NCBI GenBank assembly: GCA_035644935.1
Contig: DASQNO010000109.1
Location: 1 to 33,635, forward strand
Source of the DNA: CADCVW01 sp035644935
Lineage (GTDB): Bacteria; Pseudomonadota; Alphaproteobacteria; Sphingomonadales; Sphingomonadaceae
Length of the DNA stretch: 33,635 bases
Reading direction: 5' to 3'
The notes beneath the pieces were generated by a model. That model saw only the letters and a program-made list of their open reading frames with translations. It was not told where the DNA came from and searched no databases. The position numbers and the translations under genes were made by a program. Shown one piece after another: positions 1 to 7,036 of this stretch. Numbering within the stretch: position 1 is the stretch's first letter; each line of letters opens with the position of its first letter.

Positions 1-1
1 C

Positions 2-226
2 GCCGGTGTGCTCGCGGTGGCGCTGCTGGGCGCAGTGATGGCCAGGTTCCGGCCATCCGGCATGGCGCTGGCGATGCTCGCCGCCGCCGCCGTGCAGGCG
101 GTGCTGAGCGCCATCGGCTGGTTCGACGATCCGCGCGGCGGGTTGCTGAGCATGGTCTTCGTCGTCCCATGGCTGGTATCGGCCGCCCTGTTCCGCGCCG
201 CCCGCGACCAAGGTGTCGCCAAGTGA
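2..226 (+). CDS. C-terminal part of a small membrane protein (partial, runs off the left edge)
   Basis: The reading frame is open to the left edge, so the true start is probably outside the window; a GTG at position 8 is the first possible start inside it. The visible 70-odd residues are almost entirely hydrophobic. They form three likely membrane segments: one near the left edge, one at the ALAMLAAAAVQAVLSAIGWF stretch, and one at the LLSMVFVVPWLVSAALF stretch. A short polar tail ends in RDQGVAK. I recognise no family motif. It reads away from the M15-type gene and converges with it, leaving about 65 bp between their stop codons. Only the coding call and membrane location are supported. Confidence 0.6.
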   Translation, partial: AGVLAVALLGAVMARFRPSGMALAMLAAAAVQAVLSAIGWFDDPRGGLLSMVFVVPWLVSAALFRAARDQGVAK

Positions 227-291
227 TCGCGCGCGATGCAGCCGTTCGGGCCCCGAGAGCGGCGATGCGAACGCCCGGCCGGGCGGGAGCG

Positions 292-750
292 TCAGCCGCT
301 CGCCCCTACCTTCGGCAGCCCCGCAACCGTTCGCGTTCCCGGCCCGCCCGCCTGCGTCAACACCTCGCGGCGCAGCGTCGGCGCGAACGAGATGTGGCAG
401 ATCGACCGGCTGGTCTCCAGAATCAGCTGGTCGAACACCAATGTCGACGCCTGCAGCCGGCGCGCCACCGCCGCCGGGCTGAGCCCCGCAACCTCGAAAT
501 CGGCGGCCAGCCCGATCGCGTGTGCCGAATTCGGCACCCCGCCCACCGCCGCGTTGACGCGCGGGTTGCGGTACGCGGACTCGATGCGGATCGGCTTGCC
601 GCCCAGGATGCCCCGCACCTGCTCCATGCCCAGCGCCAGCGTCCTGAGGTTCCCCAGATGCTCCGCCGTCGGCCCATTCGTATCGCCAAGCGCCCGCGCC
701 GCATCGCTCGCGATCATCTCGGCCAACCAGAAATTGCGGGAAAGCTTCAT
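292..750 (-). CDS. M15-type zinc D-Ala-D-Ala carboxypeptidase-like / endolysin-fold protein
   Basis: The 152-residue protein matches the peptidase M15A family of small peptidoglycan-cleaving enzymes, also used as phage lysins. The core shows an ESAYRNPRVN strand followed by NSAHAIGLAADFEV, which carries the family S-x-H-x-x-G-x-A-x-D-F signature (His77, Asp84). A third likely zinc ligand is His119 in ICHISF, with Glu112 just before it. No signal peptide is visible, so it is either cytoplasmic, released by lysis, or exported by an unusual route. The frame could begin 18 codons earlier at 804, but that start lies inside a dispersed palindromic repeat; the ATG at 750 gives the normal family N-terminus (MKLSRNFWLAEM). 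No phage genes surround it, so it may be a domesticated lysin. Function from family knowledge, not shown here. Confidence 0.8.
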   Translation of the reverse strand: MKLSRNFWLAEMIASDAARALGDTNGPTAEHLGNLRTLALGMEQVRGILGGKPIRIESAYRNPRVNAAVGGVPNSAHAIGLAADFEVAGLSPAAVARRLQASTLVFDQLILETSRSICHISFAPTLRREVLTQAGGPGTRTVAGLPKVGASG

Positions 751-798
751 GGGGCGCTCTGCTACGCCGGGAGGTGAAGGGACTGCAAGACAGCTCTT

Positions 799-832
799 CG
801 TCATCCCGGCGAAGGCCGGGACCCAAGAACAC
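799..832 (+). repeat. Palindromic dispersed repeat, family A (single unit)
   Basis: The core CCCGGCGAAGGCCGGG forms a 6-bp stem with a GAAG loop and is flanked by CGTCAT and by ACCCAAG. The same unit occurs at 2955 and 20068, there each with an inverted partner. Here only one unit is present. It lies about 50 bp upstream of the M15-type gene start and would form a hairpin in that gene's leader RNA. Confidence 0.75.
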
Positions 833-885
833 AGACCTTGTAGCTTAGGCAGCGCCAGAATATTGCCAGCATAGCATCCAGTGAG

Positions 886-1435
886 ATGAAAAACATGGTG
901 CGGAGTTTCAAGTTTCAGAAGCGGTTTCTCTTGGCCGCTTTGGCCAGTGTGGCGGCTGGTCTGCCCGCCTGCTCACCGAACATCAGGAGCCCCGGTGGCG
1001 GAGATCCCGAAATCTACCAGCATTTCTCCGATCGGTGGAAAGCCAGATATGGCAACGACTCCCTTGGGCAAGTGTGCCAAGGGAGAGAGTCGAGGGACTG
1101 CTTCCGCTTTGGTCCTTCCCGCCGAATGCGAGGCCTCATGGTCCGCCGACGTTGTTGGAGGCTTCGAGCGATCCTCCGGGTTTTTCGATAAGGCGCAAGT
1201 CTCACCTAAAAGCGAGGGAGAACGTCAGGAATTGCTACATGGAGTGACGCTCGAGCCTACGGTATCAATGCAGAGCCTTAAGCCCGGTCTCTACGAAGTC
1301 GATTTTATAGGCCGGAAGACGCTCTACCCAGGCGAGTACGATATCTTTGGAGCACGACACCTCATCGTAATTGACCAGCTTGTCAGCTACAAACCAGTCT
1401 CGATTGATGATGGGGCGGACCGCCAGCCGCTTTGA
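886..1435 (+). pseudogene. Probable frameshifted lipoprotein gene
   Basis: Two overlapping plus-strand frames look like halves of one gene. The first, from ATG 886, begins MKNMVRSFKFQKRF, then a hydrophobic segment ending in the lipobox LPAC, and stays protein-like through DPEIYQHFSDRWKARYG. It then turns arginine-rich and stops at 1191. The second frame, one base ahead, is open from 947 to TGA 1433-1435 and ends in credible sequence (KPGLYEVDFIGRKTLYPGEY, ARHLIVIDQLVSYKP). A single indel somewhere around 1060-1130 would join them into an exported lipoprotein of about 180 residues. The region has more A/T and less GC at third positions than its neighbours, suggesting acquired or decaying DNA. 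I recognise no family. A sequencing error is possible, as is an intact shorter lipoprotein ending at 1191. Confidence 0.45.
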
Positions 1436-1587
1436 CATCGGACTTGTCCAGCAACACCGCTGCTCGGCAACGGTTTTCATCAGCAGCTTGCCAATCCGCC
1501 GCCCTTCCGCCATACGCACCCACTTCTGCAGGTGGCGCGCGACGGCTCGTCATCTGCGGATCCTAAAAAGAAGCAAGCCGGAGGGGC

Positions 1588-1602
1588 CCGCTACGTCAGC
1601 GG
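1588..1602 (+). promoter_or_regulatory. Small hairpin in the rpsF leader
   Basis: CCGCT-ACGTC-AGCGG is a perfect 5-bp stem with a 5-nt loop, ending 36 nt before the rpsF start codon. In many bacteria the S6:S18 complex represses its own operon by binding a leader structure, so a leader element is plausible, but I cannot match this hairpin to the known motif with certainty. The rest of 1436-1638 holds no gene or clear promoter that I can support. Confidence 0.3.
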
Positions 1603-1638
1603 CGTCAGCGATCGGTAACATGAAAGACCCAAGCACCC

Positions 1639-2106
1639 ATGCCTCTGTACGAGCATGTGTTTCTCGCGCGTCAGGATCTGGCTCAGGCTCAGGTCGACGC
1701 GCTCGCGGAAACCGCAACCAGAATCATCACCTCGGGCGGCGGCCGGATCGTCAAGACCGAGACCTGGGGCCTTCGCAGCCTCGCCTACCGCATGCAGAAA
1801 AACCGCAAGGCGCACTACGTCATGCTGGAAATCGATGCGCCCGCCCCCGCCCTCGCCGAACTTGAGCGCCAGACCGGGATCAACGAGGACGTCATCCGCT
1901 TCATGACCGTGCGCGTCGACAAGCACGAGGCCGGCCCTTCCGCGATGATGCGCAAGCAGGAACGCGACCGCGAACGTTCGGACCGCGGCGACCGCGGCCC
2001 CCGTCGTGACGGCGGCGGCGCTGATCGTGGCGACCGGCCCGACCGGGGCCCCCGCGAAGGTGGTGATCGCGACCGCGCGCCCCGCCGCGAACGCGAAGAC
2101 GCATAA
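1639..2106 (+). CDS. rpsF: 30S ribosomal protein S6
   Basis: S6 binds the central domain of 16S rRNA together with S18. The first 95 or so residues are the S6 fold: MPLYEHVFLARQDL at the start, GGGRIVKTETWGLRSLAYRM in the middle and ADVIRF-like INEDVIRFMTVRV at the end. At 155 residues it is longer than the classic protein because of a low-complexity C-terminal tail of about 55 residues rich in Arg, Asp and Gly (repeats such as DRGDRGP). Such tails are known on alphaproteobacterial S6 and are probably disordered. It is the first gene of rpsF-rpsR-rplI, 12 bp before rpsR. The Shine-Dalgarno sequence is weak (around GAAAGA). Confidence 0.97.
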   Translation: MPLYEHVFLARQDLAQAQVDALAETATRIITSGGGRIVKTETWGLRSLAYRMQKNRKAHYVMLEIDAPAPALAELERQTGINEDVIRFMTVRVDKHEAGPSAMMRKQERDRERSDRGDRGPRRDGGGADRGDRPDRGPREGGDRDRAPRREREDA

Positions 2107-2118
2107 GGATTATCTGAC

Positions 2119-2343
2119 ATGGCCCGCCCATTTTTCCGCCGCCGCAAATCCTGCCCGTTCTCGGGCAAGGAAGCTCCCGTCATCGACTACAAGGACGTCC
2201 GTCTGCTGCAGGGCTTCGTGTCCGAACGCGGCAAGATCGTTCCCTCGCGCATCACCGCCGTGTCCGGCAAGAAGCAGCGCGAGCTTTCCCAGGCGATCAA
2301 GCGCGCGCGCCAGATCGGCCTCCTCCCCTACGTCGTGAAGTAG
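2119..2343 (+). CDS. rpsR: 30S ribosomal protein S18
   Basis: S18 pairs with S6 on the small subunit platform. The 74-residue product is full length and typical: basic N-terminus RPFFRRRKSCPFSGK, the IDYKDVRLLQGFVSERGKI segment and the PSRITAVSGKKQRELSQAIK signature, ending in RARQIGLLPYVVK. An AAGGA Shine-Dalgarno at 2105-2109 overlaps the rpsF stop codon, which suggests translational coupling with S6. rplI follows after 8 bp. Confidence 0.98.
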   Translation: MARPFFRRRKSCPFSGKEAPVIDYKDVRLLQGFVSERGKIVPSRITAVSGKKQRELSQAIKRARQIGLLPYVVK

Positions 2344-2351
2344 AGCCTGAC

Positions 2352-2948
2352 ATGGACATCATCCTCCTCGAACGCGTCGAGAAGCTCGGCGCCATCGGCG
2401 ACGTCGTTTCCGTCAAGAACGGCTACGCGCGCAACTTCCTCCTCCCCAACGGCAAGGCGCTGCGCGCCAACGACGCCAACAAGCGGGTGTTCGAAGCCAA
2501 CCGCGCGCGGATCGAGGCCGAAAACGCCACGCGCCGCACGGCCGCGCAGACGGATGCCGGCGGGCTCGACGGCAAGTCGATCCAGCTGATCCGCCAGGCG
2601 TCCAACGTCGGCCAGCTCTACGGCTCGGTTGCCGCGCGCGACATCATCGACGCGCTGGGTAGCGACGGCGCCAAGGTCGGCCGCAACCAGATCGTGCTCG
2701 ACCGCCCGATCAAGTCGCTGGGCGTCCACGAGGTCAAGATCGCGCTGCATGCCGAGGTCGTCGTGACGATCAAGGTCAACGTCGCGCGTTCGCCTGAAGA
2801 GGCCGAACTGCAGGCGCAGGGCGTCGACGTGTCGCAGGACTTCTTCGAACGCGATGCGGCCGGCTTCACCGAGGACTACGATCCCAACGCCGAACCCGGC
2901 GTCGCCGAGGACCGCCCCTACCGCGAGGACGCCGCACCGGCCGCCTAA
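2352..2948 (+). CDS. rplI: 50S ribosomal protein L9
   Basis: L9 sits at the base of the L1 stalk and helps keep reading frame. The N-terminal domain is unmistakable (MDIILLERVEKLGAIGDVVS, then VKNGYARNFLLPNGKA), followed by the connecting helix and the C-terminal domain to about residue 150 (QLYGSVAARDIIDAL, LGVHEVKIALHAEVVV). At 198 residues it exceeds the roughly 150-residue norm through an acidic tail (FTEDYDPNAEPGVAEDRPY), common in alphaproteobacteria. It is last in the operon and is followed within 10 bp by a palindromic repeat and then by a strong intrinsic terminator. Confidence 0.98.
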   Translation: MDIILLERVEKLGAIGDVVSVKNGYARNFLLPNGKALRANDANKRVFEANRARIEAENATRRTAAQTDAGGLDGKSIQLIRQASNVGQLYGSVAARDIIDALGSDGAKVGRNQIVLDRPIKSLGVHEVKIALHAEVVVTIKVNVARSPEEAELQAQGVDVSQDFFERDAAGFTEDYDPNAEPGVAEDRPYREDAAPAA

Positions 2949-2954
2949 AGCTTA

Positions 2955-3070
2955 CGTCATCCCGGCGAAAGCCGGGACCCAAGGACACCGAAGCCTCCCG
3001 CCAAGGTGCGATGCCGTTGCACCGCGTTGCGGACATCGCGTTCTTGGGTCCCGGTCTCCGCCGGGATGAC
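2955..3070 (+). repeat. Paired palindromic repeat, family A (inverted copies)
   Basis: The left unit (2955-2983, core CCCGGCGAAAGCCGGG) and the right unit (3042-3070, TCTTGGGTCCCGG ... CCGGGATGAC) are inverted copies about 58 bp apart. They can fold separately or as one long stem closed by CGTCATCCCGG pairing with the right arm. The element starts 6 bp after the rplI stop and lies between convergent rplI and folE. Confidence 0.8.
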
Positions 3071-3117
3071 TTGAAATATTCGCTGTCCTACACGACGGCG
3101 CTTCGGCATCATGACCG

Positions 3118-3153
3118 CCCGCGACTCGCCCAATGCGAGTTGCGGGCCTTTTT
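3118..3153 (+). terminator. Rho-independent terminator of rpsF-rpsR-rplI
   Basis: CCCGCGACTCGC (3118-3129) pairs with GCGAGTTGCGGG (3135-3146) over 12 bp with one G-U pair and a 5-nt loop, followed directly by CCTTTTT. The uridine run is on the plus-strand transcript, so it ends the ribosomal operon before the convergent folE. Confidence 0.9.
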
Positions 3154-3216
3154 GCATCCCGGAAGGGTCGCAAAACGGCTCAACACTAGGAACTTCGAGA
3201 CTTTCGGGAACTTCGC

Positions 3217-3789
3217 CTAGTAGCCCATCAGCGCCAGCACCTCGCGCCGGCTGCGTTCGTCGTCGCGAAACGTGCCCATCATGCGGCTGGTGGTCATCAT
3301 CACGCCCGGCGTATTCACCCCGCGCGCCGTCATGCACGCATGGCTCGCCTCGATCACCACGCCGACGCCCAGCGGGTGCAGCTGCTCCCAGATCGCGTCC
3401 GCGACCTGCGCGGTCAGCCGCTCCTGCACCTGCAGCCGCCGGGCATAGCCGTGCAGCACGCGCACCAGCTTCGATATGCCCACCACCCGCGTCGTCGGCA
3501 GATAGGCGATGGCCGCCTTGCCGATGATCGGCGCCATGTGGTGCTCGCAATGCGACTGGAAGGGCACGTCGCGCAGCAGCACGATCTCGTCATACCCGCC
3601 AACTTCCTCAAACGTCCTGGCCAAGTGCAGAGCCGGGTCCTCGCCATACCCGGCGGCATATTCCTTCCAGGCCCGCGCCACCCGCGCCGGCGTGTCGCGC
3701 AGTCCCTCCCGCGCCGGGTCGTCGCCCGCCCAGCCAATGATCGTCCGCACCGCGTCGAGCACGGCGTCCGGGACGGGCTCGCCGCTCAC
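3217..3789 (-). CDS. folE: GTP cyclohydrolase I
   Basis: This enzyme converts GTP to 7,8-dihydroneopterin triphosphate, the first step of tetrahydrofolate synthesis. The 190-residue product has the family signatures: PFQSHCEHHMAPI with zinc ligands Cys81 and His84, the third ligand Cys152 in ASHACMTARGV, GISKLVRVLHGYARRLQVQE, and TTSRMMGTF near the C-terminus. The frame runs on upstream, but the GTG at 3789 gives a normal length and overlaps the TGA of the preceding oxidoreductase gene by 3 bases (GTGA junction), so translation is probably coupled. It is last in the minus-strand run and ends about 65 bp from the plus-strand terminator. Confidence 0.96.
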   Translation of the reverse strand: MSGEPVPDAVLDAVRTIIGWAGDDPAREGLRDTPARVARAWKEYAAGYGEDPALHLARTFEEVGGYDEIVLLRDVPFQSHCEHHMAPIIGKAAIAYLPTTRVVGISKLVRVLHGYARRLQVQERLTAQVADAIWEQLHPLGVGVVIEASHACMTARGVNTPGVMMTTSRMMGTFRDDERSRREVLALMGY

Positions 3790-5114
3790 GACGCCAGCCT
3801 CGCTTCGACGGTGAGATCCGCGGCCAGCGTCGCCGCCAGCTCCGCCGCCTGCCGCCGGATGTCGGGCACCGCGACGGTCTCCCAGAACGTCCCCTTGGTC
3901 ATCGGCCCGATCGCGTACAATCCCGGCGTCGCCAGCCCGTTGGCACCCAGGACCCGGCACGCCGCGTCGACGTCCAACCCCAGCCCGAACGCATCCGTCC
4001 GCGCCGCCCCGCTGCGCAGCAGGTCGACGAGCAACGGATCGCGGCTCCGCCTGAGGTCCCCCTGCGGTCCGGTGCAATTGACCACCGTCGCCGCCTCGAT
4101 CGCTTCGTCCTTGTCCGCCCCGCGAAACCGCACCCGGACGCGTCCGTCTTCGTGGCCTGCGATGCGCCCGGCCGCAACGACCAGTCGTCCGTCCGCGATC
4201 AGCTCCGCCAGGCGCCGGGCCACCTCGGGCGCGATGCGGTGGCGGTGGACGTCCCACCACGGCCGCAAGTGCCTCAGGAACCGGCCGCGCTGCGCCACCG
4301 TCCACCCGCGCCAGACGTCGGCTGTCACGGGCCGCAGCGCATCCACCGCGTCGCGCCAGTCGCAGGTCTCGGCCTGCCGCCCCAGCGCGCGCAACATATC
4401 CAGCGGGGAGCCCTTGGGGACGGGCGCGACACTCCCGGCGGCAGTCTCGGCGTGCGCTTGCGGCAGCAGGCCCCGCCGCGATAGCGCAATGACGCGCCCG
4501 CCAAATCCGTTCGCGTCGAGCGACAGAACCGCGTCGATCGCCGTCAGACCCGTTCCGATAAGCAGCACGTCCTCTACTCGCCGCGCCGCCTCCGCCAGCG
4601 TCCGCTGCGCGTCCGCCGACCAGGGCTCATGCACGTAGCGCACGCCCGCCTCGTTGAACGTTTCGATTGGCTCGGGCAGGATATTGCCCGCCGCGATCAC
4701 CACCGCGTCGGCATGCAGCGTAGGCCCGTCGGCGAGCAGCACCCCGTCGGCGTTCCACCCTACGGCCACGGCCCGCACGACCCGCGCGCCCCCACTACCC
4801 GGCTGTAACACGTCGGCCAGATACTCGGCGTACAGGCGCCGGGGCGCAAAGCGCGTCGCGCCGCCCTCCTCGCGCGCCTTCAACCAGTCGACGAAGTGAT
4901 CCGGTTCCGCGGGCAACGCGCTCATCTTAGCAGCCCGTACGTTCAGCAGGTGCCGCGGCTCTTGCGTCGAATAGGCGAGCCCCGCGGTCACGCGGTCGCC
5001 CCGCTCCAACAACGTCACGTTGATCGCCGCTTTGGTCAGGTGGAACACCAGAGCCGCGCCGCTGAAGCCTCCGCCCACGATCGCCACATGCGGGCGACCG
5101 GCGTCAGATCTCAT
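3786..5114 (-). CDS. FAD/NAD(P)-binding oxidoreductase-like protein (NAD_binding_9 type)
   Basis: The N-terminus (HVAIVGGGFSGAALVFHL, about residues 9-26) is a Rossmann dinucleotide fold with G-x-G-x-x-G, followed by an acidic LLERGDR that would bind the FAD ribose. GLAYST and RHLLNVRAAKMSALP follow, as in the NAD_binding_9 family of uncharacterised oxidoreductases. A second nucleotide-binding stretch is VLLIGTGLTAIDAVL (about residues 185-200), and the C-terminal ATPGLYAIGPMTKGTFWE resembles the FAD-closing segment. Length is 442 residues with no signal peptide. It overlaps the DUF6356 gene upstream by 11 bp and folE downstream by 3-4 bp. The coupling to folE hints at a role near pterin or redox metabolism, but that is inference; the substrate is unknown. 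Confidence 0.85.
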   Translation of the reverse strand: MRSDAGRPHVAIVGGGFSGAALVFHLTKAAINVTLLERGDRVTAGLAYSTQEPRHLLNVRAAKMSALPAEPDHFVDWLKAREEGGATRFAPRRLYAEYLADVLQPGSGGARVVRAVAVGWNADGVLLADGPTLHADAVVIAAGNILPEPIETFNEAGVRYVHEPWSADAQRTLAEAARRVEDVLLIGTGLTAIDAVLSLDANGFGGRVIALSRRGLLPQAHAETAAGSVAPVPKGSPLDMLRALGRQAETCDWRDAVDALRPVTADVWRGWTVAQRGRFLRHLRPWWDVHRHRIAPEVARRLAELIADGRLVVAAGRIAGHEDGRVRVRFRGADKDEAIEAATVVNCTGPQGDLRRSRDPLLVDLLRSGAARTDAFGLGLDVDAACRVLGANGLATPGLYAIGPMTKGTFWETVAVPDIRRQAAELAATLAADLTVEARLAS

Positions 5115-5349
5115 ATTCGATCCACGCCGGTGCTGGCTTGCGGCTGCGGCCCTGCGTCACCGCGTGGAGGTGCGCGATGCAGCGGCTGGCGCTGTGTGTG
5201 AAGACGCCCGGCAACACCGCATGTATCGCGCAAGCGATCCCGCCGCTCAACATCGTTCCCGCGATACTCAGCGCGCCGCGCATATGCTCGAAGTAGCCCA
5301 CGCCCAGTTCACGCGGGTGTTCGTAAAATATCCGAACCAGAGCATTCAT
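5104..5349 (-). CDS. DUF6356 family small protein
   Basis: The 81-residue protein (MNALVRIFYEHPRELGVGYF, then EHMRGALSIAGTMLSGGIAC) resembles the DUF6356 family of small alphaproteobacterial proteins. A hydrophobic helix around residues 25-50 (ALSIAGTMLSGGIACAIHAV) may be membrane-associated. The C-terminus is basic (QGRSRKPAPAW). AAAAAGGGG lies about 8 nt before the ATG. It starts only 23 bp downstream of the tRNA-Arg gene and overlaps the oxidoreductase gene by 11 bp, so it may be read from the tRNA transcript. The role is unknown. Confidence 0.75.
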   Translation of the reverse strand: MNALVRIFYEHPRELGVGYFEHMRGALSIAGTMLSGGIACAIHAVLPGVFTHSASRCIAHLHAVTQGRSRKPAPAWIEYEI

Positions 5350-5372
5350 GCGGGCACCCCTTTTTCTGTATC

Positions 5373-5449
5373 TGGTGGCCCCGGAGGGACTCGAACCCCC
5401 GACCTGCGGTTTAGGAAACCGTTGCTCTGTCCGGCTGAGCTACGGAGCC
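5373..5449 (-). tRNA. tRNA-Arg(CCU)
   Basis: Read on the minus strand, the 77-nt cloverleaf is complete. The acceptor stem GGCTCCG pairs with CGGGGCC (one G-U pair). The D arm is GCTC/GAGC, and the anticodon loop TTCCTAA has anticodon CCT at 5415-5413, which reads AGG. The T arm is GGGGG-TTCGAAC-CCCTC and the CCA end is encoded. The first pair of the anticodon stem is an A-C mismatch; the other four are good. It sits between DUF1178 and DUF6356 genes in a co-directional run. AGG is a rare arginine codon in GC-rich genomes, so this is probably a single-copy minor tRNA. Confidence 0.97.
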
Positions 5450-5500
5450 ACGTCCGTGCTGACTAGGCCGGGGGTCTCGCCCGTGCAATCCGCACATTAG

Positions 5501-5926
5501 TCAATTCTCCCGTCGTGGCGGCACGACGGGCAACAGCAGCGGCGCGACGGGCACCCCTTCGTCGACCAGCGCCTCTGCGTCCGCGCGCGTTGCCCGGCCG
5601 TGGATGCTCCGGGCATCCGCCTCGCCGAGGTGGATCGCGCGCGCCTCGCTCGCGAACCGGTCCCCGACATAGTCGGACTTAGCCAAGGCTTCGCGCTGCA
5701 CCGCGGCGATGCGGCCGATCAGCGTCTTGATGCGCTCTGGTGGCGTTGCATCGCTCCCGCCCTTCGCGGGCACCGCCGCCGCCATCGCCGCCTTGCCGAC
5801 GTCCTTGTCTCCGCAAATCGGGCATTCGAGCAGGCCGCGCGTTCGCTGGTCGTCGTAGTCCGCGCCCGCCCCAAACCACGCCTCGAACACGTGCCCGCCC
5901 CCGCAGCGAAGGTCGAACACGATCAT
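5501..5926 (-). CDS. DUF1178 family zinc-ribbon protein
   Basis: The 141-residue protein starts MIVFDLRCGGGHVFEAWFG and has a second cysteine pair at LECPICGDKDVGKA. This gives the Cys-x-n-Cys-x-x-Cys zinc-ribbon-like N-terminus of DUF1178. The C-terminal half has the family motif ARAIHLGEADARSIHGRAT. The start ATG at 5926 overlaps the amidase stop (ATGA), fixing the start and indicating coupling. DUF1178 genes commonly lie next to a Nit-type amidase and glutaredoxin in alphaproteobacteria, as here. The biochemical function is unknown. Confidence 0.9.
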   Translation of the reverse strand: MIVFDLRCGGGHVFEAWFGAGADYDDQRTRGLLECPICGDKDVGKAAMAAAVPAKGGSDATPPERIKTLIGRIAAVQREALAKSDYVGDRFASEARAIHLGEADARSIHGRATRADAEALVDEGVPVAPLLLPVVPPRREN

Positions 5927-6750
5927 GACGCGACGCGTGCCGGTCCGATGGAGCGCCGGTGACGCAGCGCCGGGATCGCAGCCCGGGCCTCCGCCACGAG
6001 CGCGTCGTCGATGTCGGCAAAGCCGACCGCGTCTTCCTGCTCCCCCATGTCCAGCAGCACGCGACCCCACGGATCGACGACCAGGCTGTGCCCGAAGGTG
6101 CGGCGCCCGTCTTCGTGCGTCCCCCGCTGCGCGGCCGCGACGACGAAGCTGCCGGTCTCGATCGCGCGGGCACGCAGCAGCACATGCCAATGCGCCTGTC
6201 CGGACGGAACCGTGAAAGCCGCAGGCACCGACAAAACCGTTGCGCCGGCCGCCGCGAGACTCGCGTACAGTGCAGGGAACCGCACGTCGTAGCAGACGGA
6301 GAGCCCCAGACGGCCAAGCGGAGTGTCGACCACCACCGGTGCCTCGCCGGCCATGTATCGAGTCGACTCGCGCCAGCTTTCGCCCGTCGGCAGGTCGACG
6401 TCGAACAGGTGCAACTTGTCATAGAGCGCTCGCACCACGCCCTCGGGGTCGACGACGAACGCGCGGTTCCCAAACTTGCCCCCGGGTAGCCGCACCGCCA
6501 GCGAGCCGAGTTGTACCCAGAGCCGGTACTGCCGCGCCGCCTCGCGCGCGGAAGCCAGAACAAGGTCGGCATCCTCGGCGGCGATGGCTCGAGCCGAACG
6601 CGACCCATCCCGGTCAAGTACGCCGGACATCTCCGGCGTGAACAGCACCTCCGCCCCGCCAGACGAGGCCTCCTTGCAGACCTCGATCAGCCGCGCGGCG
6701 TTGCGCGCGGGATCGATGCCGGTACGCGCCTGATGCAGCGCGACCTTCAT
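5923..6750 (-). CDS. Carbon-nitrogen hydrolase, Nit1-like (probable deaminated glutathione amidase)
   Basis: A nitrilase-superfamily amidase of 275 residues with the complete catalytic triad: Glu40 in FTPEMSG, Lys112 in LYDKLHLFDVD and Cys153 in GLSVCYDVRFP. The DKLHLFDVD and CYDVRFPALY signatures place it in the Nit branch, whose characterised members repair deaminated glutathione. The N-terminus MKVALHQARTGIDP is typical. It follows grxC directly: the grxC stop ends at 6751 and this ATG begins at 6750. It overlaps DUF1178 by 4 bp. Placement beside a glutaredoxin supports a glutathione-related role; the exact substrate is inference. Confidence 0.93.
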   Translation of the reverse strand: MKVALHQARTGIDPARNAARLIEVCKEASSGGAEVLFTPEMSGVLDRDGSRSARAIAAEDADLVLASAREAARQYRLWVQLGSLAVRLPGGKFGNRAFVVDPEGVVRALYDKLHLFDVDLPTGESWRESTRYMAGEAPVVVDTPLGRLGLSVCYDVRFPALYASLAAAGATVLSVPAAFTVPSGQAHWHVLLRARAIETGSFVVAAAQRGTHEDGRRTFGHSLVVDPWGRVLLDMGEQEDAVGFADIDDALVAEARAAIPALRHRRSIGPARVAS

Positions 6751-7008
6751 CTAGGCGGCGAGTAACGCGTCGAGCTTGCCGGCGGATTCCAACGCGGCGA
6801 GATCGTCCGATCCGCCGATATGCTCGCCGGCAATAAAGACCTGCGGCACAGTCGTACGACCGTTGGCGCGGCCCAGCATCTCCTGCCGCGCCGCGGGGTC
6901 ACTGCTGATCTCTCGCTCGTCATAAGCAACGCCCTTTTGATCCAGCAGCGCCTTGGCCCGCGCGCAATAAGGGCACCCGGTTTTGATGTAGATCTCAACA
7001 GCGGCCAT
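6751..7008 (-). CDS. grxC: Glutaredoxin 3
   Basis: A monothiol/dithiol exchange protein using glutathione. The 85-residue product has active site CPYC (Cys12, Cys15) in EIYIKTGCPYCARAK, the TVPQVFI cis-proline strand and the glutathione-binding IGGSDDL motif, all standard for GrxC. The start at 7008 is chosen because an AGGAGA Shine-Dalgarno lies just upstream (complement of 7015-7020) and it gives the family N-terminus. It begins 28 bp after the comF stop and abuts the amidase gene. Confidence 0.96.
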   Translation of the reverse strand: MAAVEIYIKTGCPYCARAKALLDQKGVAYDEREISSDPAARQEMLGRANGRTTVPQVFIAGEHIGGSDDLAALESAGKLDALLAA

Positions 7009-7036
7009 CGTCGTTCTCCTGTACTTCGAGCCAGAA

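Noticed and set aside
1265..1519. 84-residue minus-strand frame in the AT-richer patch
   Set aside because: Possible, but it has no ribosome site or recognisable motif and is opposite the more protein-like C-terminal half of the lipoprotein frame.
3790..4305. 172-codon upstream extension of folE
   Set aside because: The extension is Arg/Gly-rich and out of frame with the oxidoreductase gene occupying the same DNA; GTG 3789 gives a normal FolE.
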